DNA from: Spirochaetia bacterium UBA6919
GTDB taxonomy: Bacteria; Spirochaetota; UBA6919
Reading direction: 5' to 3'
Length of the DNA: 27,811 nt
Assembly (NCBI GenBank): GCA_002450905.1
Contig: DKAT01000086.1
Span: forward strand, 1 to 27,811
The notes beneath the pieces are model-generated. The model searched no databases. It worked only from the letters and a program-made list of their open reading frames with translations, and was not told the origin of the DNA. The position numbers and the translations under genes are program-made. Below, in pieces: positions 8,296 through 14,822 of the stretch. Position 1 is the first letter of the stretch, and each line of letters starts with the position of its first letter.

Positions 8296-9267
8296 AGTAT
8301 TATCTATCAGGTGACAGGCACAATAATGCCCCTCTGAAATCTGTTTCAAAACAGGAATTTCTTTCTTACAGATATCAATGACATTCGGACATCTGGTATG
8401 GAAGACACATCCTGAGGGCGGATTAATAGGACTTGGAATGTCACCCCTTAAAATTATTTCATTTTTTTTGTAATCAGGATCTGGATGAGGGCTTGCAGAG
8501 ATTAATGCTTTGGTATAGGGGTGATGAGGATTTTTTACGATGATGTCTCTACTTGCAATTTCCATTAACTTACCAAGATATATGATAATAATACGATTAC
8601 AAAAATAATCCACTACTGCAAGATCATGGGCAATGAAGAGATATGTAAGATGAAACTCTTTTTGTAGTTGTTGCATAAGTTTTAGCACCTGTACCTGAAT
8701 AGATACATCGAGTGCAGACACTGGCTCATCACATATAACAAATTTGGGATTCAAAACTAATGCACGGGCTATCCCTATACGTTGTCTCTGTCCCCCACTA
8801 AATTCGTGAGGATACCTATCGTAATAATCCTTATTGATACCAACTTTTTCAAGGATATCCATCACTATTTTCTGTCTCTTTAAACGATCACCAGCATGAT
8901 GAATTACTAACCCTTCTTCTATTATATTTCCAATCGTCATCCTGGGATTTAGTGATGAAAATGGATCTTGGAAAATAATTTGAAAATCTTTTCGTAATTC
9001 TTTTAATTCTTTAGGCTTGAGATTTAAAACCTGTTTTCCCTGAAATGATATATTGCCCTGGACATTGGATATTAATCTTAAAATGCCTCTTCCAATAGTT
9101 GTTTTACCTGAACCACTCTCTCCAACTAATCCAACAGACTCACCTTCATAAATTTCAAATGAAACGTCATCAACCGCCTTAACAAATTTTAAATCCTTTT
9201 TAAAAAAACCTTTTTTAATCGGAAAGTGAATTTTAAGTTGATCTATTTTCAAGAGGGGTTCTGCCAA
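8290..9267 (-). CDS. oppF: oligopeptide/dipeptide ABC transporter ATP-binding protein (OppF/DppF type)
   Basis: This 325-residue ATPase has Walker A GESGSGKT (49-56), Q-loop Q100 in 'FQDPFSSLNPR', signature 'FSGGQRQR' (156-163), Walker B 'VICDEP' with E181, and the H-loop H214. The C-terminal Opp/Dpp extension follows ('NPHHPYTKALI') with a cysteine cluster C287, C293, C300 and C318, conserved in this subfamily. It would energise peptide import with OppABCD-type partners, none of which are in this window. The start is TTG: GGAG lies 8 nt upstream and the ABC domain begins right after, with no suitable ATG. It follows lgt by 21 nt and is probably the last gene of a sucD-lgt-oppF operon. Its TAA and the agmatinase TGA share a 6-bp overlap. 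Confidence 0.92.
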   Translation of the reverse strand: MAEPLLKIDQLKIHFPIKKGFFKKDLKFVKAVDDVSFEIYEGESVGLVGESGSGKTTIGRGILRLISNVQGNISFQGKQVLNLKPKELKELRKDFQIIFQDPFSSLNPRMTIGNIIEEGLVIHHAGDRLKRQKIVMDILEKVGINKDYYDRYPHEFSGGQRQRIGIARALVLNPKFVICDEPVSALDVSIQVQVLKLMQQLQKEFHLTYLFIAHDLAVVDYFCNRIIIIYLGKLMEIASRDIIVKNPHHPYTKALISASPHPDPDYKKNEIILRGDIPSPINPPSGCVFHTRCPNVIDICKKEIPVLKQISEGHYCACHLIDNTS

Positions 9268-9288
9268 GATTTATTCTCCAGAAAAGTT

Positions 9289-10359
9289 TTATGAGGTTAT
9301 TCGATTTTTTTTGTAATTATATATGATCAGTCCAATACTTGTTAAAATAACCATTATTCCAATGAATTGAGCTGCAGTCAGACTGAAAAAGTCTTTTGGC
9401 GTATCAGTCCGAATAAATTCAATAAGAAAACGGGTTATAGCATAGTAAATGAGAAATATAAAAAATAACAATCCTTGAAAGGGAAAAGATTTATGATATT
9501 TTGTATATAAAATACTCAGGATGATAAACATGATCAATCCATTAGCAGAGGAAATAAGTTGTGCTGGCCAAATATGCAGATGATCATGGTTTAATTGGGG
9601 GAAGTTTCTTAAATAATGATCATAGACTGGAGAATCTTTCTGGAAGAGAGATAACGGAATACCTAAGATATTATTGGAATCAGTAATCCCTCCCCAGCAG
9701 CAGCCTGCAAAGTTACATCCCAATCGGGCAAACATCACACCTAGTGCCAGAGATGGAGCAAAGATATCTGCAATTTTACCAAGGGGGAGTTTTTTCTTGT
9801 AAATATAAATAAGAGAAAATGTTATTCCAAATATAAATCCACCATAAACGACCAGCCCGCCTGAACTGATATCAAGAAAGCTCGAAGGGTTATTGAGAAA
9901 TGCATAAGGAGCCGTAATAAGTTTCTTTGAAGCGGGATCAAACATTTCATATTCAAATATCATATAAAACATTCTTGCACCAAGCATCGATACAAGAATA
10001 CCCCACAAAGATAAGTCTAACAATGGCTCTTCAGGGATATGTTCTCTCCGCGCCTTTTTGCTAATTAAATATACACCCAGTAAGAATGCAATAGCCAGCA
10101 TCAGACCATAACTATTGAAGTCAATGGATTTTTGTCCCGTTATCACCGTGAAGAGTGAAAGTAATAAGAAGAGTAATCCTATATAAAACAGAGAATTGTA
10201 AAGATTAAACAGAAAAGACTTTTTATCCCGGGATTTTATATTTTCTGAATTACTTAAAAAATAGAAAGCGAATGTAAATAATCCTGAGATTATTAATATT
10301 ATCCAAATAGTTTCTCTGGATAAATCGACTAATGAAATTTGATATATTTTAGACAGCAT
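9289..10359 (-). CDS. lgt: prolipoprotein diacylglyceryl transferase, long N-terminal form
   Basis: Lgt transfers a diacylglyceryl group from phosphatidylglycerol to the lipobox cysteine of prolipoproteins in the inner membrane. Family marks are 'GARMFYMIFEY' (R129), 'SGGLVVYGGFIFG' (166-178), 'FARLGCNFAGCCWG' with R212 (equivalent to the essential Arg of the GRxGNF motif), and the late 'RFLIEFIRTD'. At 356 residues it is longer than the usual ~270-300. The first ~80 residues add two hydrophobic helices (about 17-37 and 53-76) before the normal Lgt start at 'SYGLMLAIAF'. The Tyr-Gly-Gly in place of the enteric His-Gly-Gly, and the cysteine-rich Arg motif, also occur in other non-proteobacterial Lgt proteins as far as I recall. 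AGGA lies 11 nt upstream of the ATG. It serves the several lipoproteins encoded in this window. Confidence 0.92.
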   Translation of the reverse strand: MLSKIYQISLVDLSRETIWIILIISGLFTFAFYFLSNSENIKSRDKKSFLFNLYNSLFYIGLLFLLLSLFTVITGQKSIDFNSYGLMLAIAFLLGVYLISKKARREHIPEEPLLDLSLWGILVSMLGARMFYMIFEYEMFDPASKKLITAPYAFLNNPSSFLDISSGGLVVYGGFIFGITFSLIYIYKKKLPLGKIADIFAPSLALGVMFARLGCNFAGCCWGGITDSNNILGIPLSLFQKDSPVYDHYLRNFPQLNHDHLHIWPAQLISSANGLIMFIILSILYTKYHKSFPFQGLLFFIFLIYYAITRFLIEFIRTDTPKDFFSLTAAQFIGIMVILTSIGLIIYNYKKNRITS

Positions 10360-10386
10360 GAATCACATTATCCTATTGACTTGAAA

Positions 10387-11256
10387 TTATGATAATTTCT
10401 TAACAAGGACATCAGCAATTTGAGCTGGTGTATCACAAACTGGAACGCCTGCTGAGTTGAGGGCTTTTATTTTGCTTTCAGCTGTACCCATTCCACCAGA
10501 GATAATAGCTCCAGCATGACCCATTCGTTTCCCTTCAGGAGCAGTTCTTCCAGCAATAAAAGATGCCATTGGTTTCTTGATATTCTTTTTAATAAATTCT
10601 GCAGCTTCCTCTTCGTCTGTACCCCCAATTTCACCGATCATCGCTATGGCTTCAGTCTCCGGATCTTTATTGAAGAGGTCTAAAACATCAATAAAATTTG
10701 TACCAATAATAGGATCACCACCAATTCCGATACAAGTAGTTTGCCCAAGTCCTACATTCGTAATAGCTTGAACAACTTCATAAGTTAATGTACCAGACTT
10801 GGAAACAACCCCAACTTTACCTGGTTTGGCAATCTGGCCTGGCATAATACCAATTTTACATTTACCTGGTGCGAGTAATCCAGGGCAATTTGGTCCTATT
10901 AATCGAACATCCTTCCCTTTAATATAATTATATACCCTTAACGCATCATTGACTGGGACACCTTCTGTTATACAAATCACCAATTTTACACCGCTCTCAA
11001 CAGCTTCTAGAATAGCATCAGCAGCAAAAGGGGCAGGTACATAAATAACACTTGCATCAGCACCTGTTTTGTTTACTGCATCCATCATGCTATTGAAAAC
11101 AGGAACACCCTCCATAGACTGTCCACCTTTACCAGGAGTCACACCACCAACTATTTTTGTCCCATAAGAAATCATTTGTTTGGTGTGAAAAGAACCATCA
11201 CGCCCTGTGATCCCCTGGACGAGAACTTTTGTATTTTCATTTACTAATATTGCCAT
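10387..11256 (-). CDS. sucD: succinate-CoA ligase (ADP/GDP-forming) alpha subunit
   Basis: This 289-residue protein is the alpha subunit of succinyl-CoA synthetase, which makes ATP or GTP from succinyl-CoA in the TCA cycle. It has the CoA-binding Rossmann start 'VLVQGITGRDGSFHT', 'GGVTPGKGG', 'GPNCPGLL', 'SKSGTLTYE', and the phospho-histidine H247 in 'MGHAGAIISGG' (E. coli His246). The length is standard. AGGAG lies 7 nt before the ATG. The beta-subunit gene sucC normally precedes sucD in an operon but is not on either side here; instead lgt follows after 27 nt. The beta subunit is presumably encoded elsewhere. Confidence 0.96.
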   Translation of the reverse strand: MAILVNENTKVLVQGITGRDGSFHTKQMISYGTKIVGGVTPGKGGQSMEGVPVFNSMMDAVNKTGADASVIYVPAPFAADAILEAVESGVKLVICITEGVPVNDALRVYNYIKGKDVRLIGPNCPGLLAPGKCKIGIMPGQIAKPGKVGVVSKSGTLTYEVVQAITNVGLGQTTCIGIGGDPIIGTNFIDVLDLFNKDPETEAIAMIGEIGGTDEEEAAEFIKKNIKKPMASFIAGRTAPEGKRMGHAGAIISGGMGTAESKIKALNSAGVPVCDTPAQIADVLVKKLS

Positions 11257-11556
11257 TGATTACTCCTGAATATAAATATGTTCTAATCATTTTATGACGA
11301 ATTAAATTACAACTAATATATAAAAAAAAACACAAATAATCTAATTTAAGCAATGAATTTTTATAATTTTTTTAATCAATCTGGTAGTCTTAGAAGATCC
11401 TTTCCAAGGATAACTCAAATTTATTTAATGGCATATTATCTTAGCACTTGAAAGGAAGTAATTATAAAGTTAATATATATAATACTAATATTTTAAACGG
11501 ATTGGGCTCCAACAAGTACAATACGATTTAATTGATCATGATCGGAATCAGAAATT
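11257..11556. other. intergenic region between the HEAT-repeat gene and sucD
   Basis: This 300-bp AT-rich region contains the sucD AGGAG site and two short hairpins: ATCCTT/AAGGAT at 11397-11411 with a 3-nt loop, and the left arm of the stem at 11541-11567. No promoter with both boxes close to consensus was found on the minus strand, and no riboswitch could be recognised. The hairpin-bearing stretch would lie in the long leader of sucD if transcription began far upstream. Confidence 0.35.
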
Positions 11557-11567
11557 TTAATTCCGAT
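11541..11567 (-). terminator. hairpin overlapping the stop codon of the HEAT-repeat gene
   Basis: ATCGGAAT (11541-11548) is perfectly complementary to ATTCCGAT (11560-11567), with an 11-nt loop that includes the TAA stop. On the minus strand no T-run follows directly, so it may be a weak or factor-assisted terminator or a 3'-end stabiliser of the glycosyltransferase-LamG-HEAT transcript. Confidence 0.35.
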
Positions 11568-12291
11568 GTTCCTTAGATGAATTATCTTTCTTTGAATCTA
11601 TTTTATTATTATTATCAGGGGTTTTTCCAGTTTTATTAGGTTCATCATCTTCAGATGTGTTTTCCAGATTCTTATTATTGATCTTTTTTGACTCCAAGTC
11701 ATTGCTCTTTATAGATTTCTTATTCTTCTTCTCGGTTGTTTTTTTTGTTGAATTATCTTCGTCTTCTTCCTCGTTAGCCTCTTCATCATTCTCCTCAGAA
11801 TCATTTTTTGTTGTTGAATCATTAGTCCATACTTTCAATCGTTTTAATATGTATTCAGCCCATTTTTTTACACTGGGATTTTTGTCTTCATTTTTTAATT
11901 TAACAATATAATCTGATGAGTTTTTTCCTAATAGTTTAGCAAGGGCATCCATAGCATATATACGAACAATAGGATCTTTATCTTTTAGTAATTTAATAAG
12001 ATGAGAAAGAATTTTTTTATCATTATATAATAAAAGGGTTTCAATTGCAGCAATTCGAACATGAGGGTGAGGATCATTCAATGCTTCGAGTATGTAGGGT
12101 AAATATATTTTATTTCTTGAATATCCTAAGGAATATATTACGGCTTCACGATTTTCCCATAATTTTGATTTTAATAAGTTAATAATTTTATTGGGATTTT
12201 GCTCATATTGAATTTCTTTCGTTCTATTTACATCTTTAGCGCATTGATTTAGTACAATTAAAGTGAAGATAAGAAAATATGTAAATTTCAT
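11557..12291 (-). CDS. HEAT-repeat lipoprotein with disordered charged tail
   Basis: This 244-residue protein has a lipoprotein signal (hydrophobic residues 5-14, lipobox-like 'VLNQC', Cys17). Residues ~30-150 form a few HEAT/PBS-lyase-type repeats, with recurrent 'DPHPHVRIAAIETL', 'DKDPIVRIYAMDAL' and 'DKNPSVKKWAEYIL' helices. The last ~90 residues are low-complexity, rich in Asp, Glu, Asn, Lys and Ser, and surely disordered. It probably acts as an anchored protein-binding scaffold; no partner can be named. It is last in an apparent operon after the glycosyltransferase and LamG genes, 50 nt after the latter. The Shine-Dalgarno is weak. Confidence 0.8.
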   Translation of the reverse strand: MKFTYFLIFTLIVLNQCAKDVNRTKEIQYEQNPNKIINLLKSKLWENREAVIYSLGYSRNKIYLPYILEALNDPHPHVRIAAIETLLLYNDKKILSHLIKLLKDKDPIVRIYAMDALAKLLGKNSSDYIVKLKNEDKNPSVKKWAEYILKRLKVWTNDSTTKNDSEENDEEANEEEDEDNSTKKTTEKKNKKSIKSNDLESKKINNKNLENTSEDDEPNKTGKTPDNNNKIDSKKDNSSKEHRN

Positions 12292-12341
12292 TGATTTAAC
12301 CCGTGAAAATAATTTTTTGTTATATCAATTTGTTATTTAAA

Positions 12342-13187
12342 TTATTTTTTATATTTAAATTTTATATAATCCCAGTATGTTTTAATAGAATCTGCACTTC
12401 TGGCAATATTAGATACTCTCATTTCATCAATGATCATGCTGACGTTACTTGAGTTTTCAGCCCAAAAGTTTCTTCCAATAATTAATTCTTCTTTACTAAT
12501 TTTAATTTCATCTTGATATGATTTTGAGCTTACCAATTTGCCATCAATATAGAAATTTATTTTATTTCCATCATAAGTTCCTGCAATATGATGCCATTCA
12601 TCAGCTAATGATTTCCAAGGGATTTGACTATCAAGATCATATTCTTTATTATCTTTAAAATTAATTCTAAATAAAATAGTATATAGCGGGAAACCATCGT
12701 GATGGGCATTTACAATCCAGAAACTATATGATGGAGAACCACTTCCAGTCTCCAATTGAGATGGTTTTGTGAGAATAGTTGGATATCCACCGTGTTGATT
12801 TGAGGATAAATTTATTAACATTTCAATGGTTAACGCATGTGATGGGTTTAAAGATTTTTTATTTGCTACAACGATTGAACTATTTATTCCACTTAAATGA
12901 ATAGCTTTACCAATAAAACCATCAACCCACTTTCCATTGGTAATAATCCCATCATTTTCATTTCCGCTATTATCAAAGACAAACTGATCTCTTCCTTCAT
13001 TAAAATTATATAAGAGTAGGGTGTATTTATCTTTTAATAATTCACCTGATTCTGGATTAAAACTTTTAATATTGGTTATATATTCTAATTTTTTATTTAG
13101 TTTAGATTTTTTTTCATTGGATGTTTTTTGGCTACATTGGATTAAGAATACTGACAATAATATAAATAGTATTTTTAAATACAACAT
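12342..13187 (-). CDS. LamG-domain lipoprotein (concanavalin-like jelly roll)
   Basis: The likely protein is 281 residues from the ATG at 13187. It has a signal 'LLSVFLIQC' with lipidated Cys18, then a short linker and a LamG_3-type domain over about residues 55-275. Typical features are 'LLYNFNEG', 'VFDNSGNENDG', 'GFIGKAIHLSG', 'LTIEMLINL', 'EWHHIAGTYDG', 'NFYIDGKLV' and 'IDEMRVSNIARS'. Such domains usually bind carbohydrate or protein on the cell surface. The frame is open to a TTG at 13199, but the GAAGG 5 nt before ATG 13187 marks the true start. The glycosyltransferase stop lies 8 nt upstream of this ATG and overlaps its ribosome-binding site, so the two are almost certainly cotranscribed and translationally coupled. 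Confidence 0.84.
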   Translation of the reverse strand: MLYLKILFILLSVFLIQCSQKTSNEKKSKLNKKLEYITNIKSFNPESGELLKDKYTLLLYNFNEGRDQFVFDNSGNENDGIITNGKWVDGFIGKAIHLSGINSSIVVANKKSLNPSHALTIEMLINLSSNQHGGYPTILTKPSQLETGSGSPSYSFWIVNAHHDGFPLYTILFRINFKDNKEYDLDSQIPWKSLADEWHHIAGTYDGNKINFYIDGKLVSSKSYQDEIKISKEELIIGRNFWAENSSNVSMIIDEMRVSNIARSADSIKTYWDYIKFKYKK

Positions 13188-13195
13188 ATTAACCT

Positions 13196-14377
13196 TCAAT
13201 TTAATTTAGATTTTAAAACATTTATATAGTGCTGCTCTAGTTCTGATACAATTTTATATATGTTAAACCGAGCGAGAACTTTTTTATATTCAGATTCATC
13301 AATTGGCTTTCCATTTCGTCCTAGTTGAATCATATTTTTCAAGATAAGTGCCAATGATTTATGATCTCTAGGGTTGAATGTAAATCCGTTGATATTATTT
13401 TGGATAATTTCTTTTGGCCCACCACTGGATGTTGTCACAACTGGGACATCCATAGCCATTGCTTCTAATAGTACTATTCCAAATGGCTCTTTTAATGATG
13501 TTAATACAAATATATCAAACATGGCCAGGTGATTTGGAATATTGTTTTGTTCTCCTAGAAAAATAATAAATTTATTAATTTTTTTTGAATTACACAACTG
13601 TTTTAAATATAAATCTTCATCACCCTTGCCAATTATTAATACTAAGAAATCGCTTCTAATTTTAGATAATTCTTCAATCGCGTTAATTAGGGTTTTATGA
13701 TCTTTTTCTTTAGATAAACGACTAATATTACCAATGATAAAAATATCATCGGGGATATTATATTGAGCTCTCATTTGCTTTGAAATTGAAATTTTATTGA
13801 GTAGGGAATCATCGAATTTTAATAAATTGATTCCATTGTATAGTGTAACACAAGATTTTTTTAATTCAGGATTAAATTGAATTATTTCATTTGTATTTTC
13901 AATAGTAATTCCAATTCCAAGATCTATCCATTTTAAGAGATATATGATAAGTATCAGGTATATCCGTACAAATATTTTTTTTTTTAAGTAAGGCTGTAAT
14001 GTCTCGACTGATAATCCGCTGTGATTATGTAAAATAACTTTTTTATTATAAATACGTCCCAAAATTGGTGCAATAAGATGGGATTTTCCAAACTGGGAAT
14101 GAATAATATCAACCTGTTCATTTTTAACAATTTTAGGTAATTTAAAGAAAACAAAAATATCATACATAGAACTATTCATGTCATATACCTTGATATTCAG
14201 TTCTTTAAATCGTTGTGAGTATACACCTTGTTTTGATAGATTGCAGATGATCAATTCAAACATATTGTGATTAATAAATTTAGCATAATTATAAATAACC
14301 TCCTGAGCGCCTCCAATATTTAAATTGTCTATGATAATGAGTATTTTAATTTTGTGATTACTTGATTGAACTTCCAT
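13196..14377 (-). CDS. GT4-family glycosyltransferase
   Basis: This 393-residue protein has the GT-B fold of family 4 glycosyltransferases. The N-terminal acceptor half has 'IDNLNIGGAQEVIYNYA' (16-32), the middle 'GNISRLSKEKDHKTLI' starts the nucleotide-sugar half, and the E-x7-E motif is E297-E305 in 'EPFGIVLLEAM' followed by 'SGGPKEII'. It is cytoplasmic or membrane-associated and probably adds a hexose to a surface glycan or glycolipid; donor and acceptor are unknown. No other polysaccharide genes are adjacent, and the two genes after it are lipoproteins. A GAGG lies 15 nt before the ATG, farther than usual. Confidence 0.9.
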   Translation of the reverse strand: MEVQSSNHKIKILIIIDNLNIGGAQEVIYNYAKFINHNMFELIICNLSKQGVYSQRFKELNIKVYDMNSSMYDIFVFFKLPKIVKNEQVDIIHSQFGKSHLIAPILGRIYNKKVILHNHSGLSVETLQPYLKKKIFVRIYLILIIYLLKWIDLGIGITIENTNEIIQFNPELKKSCVTLYNGINLLKFDDSLLNKISISKQMRAQYNIPDDIFIIGNISRLSKEKDHKTLINAIEELSKIRSDFLVLIIGKGDEDLYLKQLCNSKKINKFIIFLGEQNNIPNHLAMFDIFVLTSLKEPFGIVLLEAMAMDVPVVTTSSGGPKEIIQNNINGFTFNPRDHKSLALILKNMIQLGRNGKPIDESEYKKVLARFNIYKIVSELEQHYINVLKSKLN

Positions 14378-14822
14378 ATTTAATTTATTCTACCTCAGTG
14401 TAATTACCTTGATTTTATGACAGTTGCGAGTGGTTATTTTATGTGGAGTTAAATTTTTATTCCTTAAATAATTTTTGTATAATTAAGATTATATTAAAAA
14501 CTACTTTAATATTTTTTGATTAAAATGAATATCTATTATTTTGAATAAATATAATCATTTTTAATTAGAAAATTAAAACTATGTTTAATTGCTGAGGATT
14601 GCTATATTGATTATATGGATTTATTTATGTTATTACTTTTCAATCAAATGGATAAATATATTCATATCATAATTGTATATTTCATTAAATTATTTTAATT
14701 TGAAAAAATTATATGGATTTAAAAATAAAACTTCTTTGACAAAATTACATTAATTGTTATATTAAATTTACTTCAGTCCATATTTAAATAAATTTCTAAT
14801 TGATTTTCCAAAAGGGGAGTTC
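14378..14822. other. divergent intergenic region (glycosyltransferase / pyrophosphatase)
   Basis: This 445-bp very AT-rich region must hold promoters for both flanking divergent genes. The hppA promoter is clear near its right end; the glycosyltransferase promoter is not. No open frame, repeat or RNA gene was recognised in the middle. Confidence 0.45.
14736..14763 (+). promoter_or_regulatory. sigma70-like promoter of hppA
   Basis: A consensus TTGACA at 14736-14741 is followed after 16 bp by TATATT at 14758-14763. Transcription would start near 14770, leaving a leader of about 50 nt with the AAGGGGAG ribosome-binding site at 14812-14819. Confidence 0.65.

Noticed and set aside
13188..13199. 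TTG start for the LamG lipoprotein at 13199
   Set aside because: These bases form the GAAGG ribosome-binding site of the ATG at 13187.
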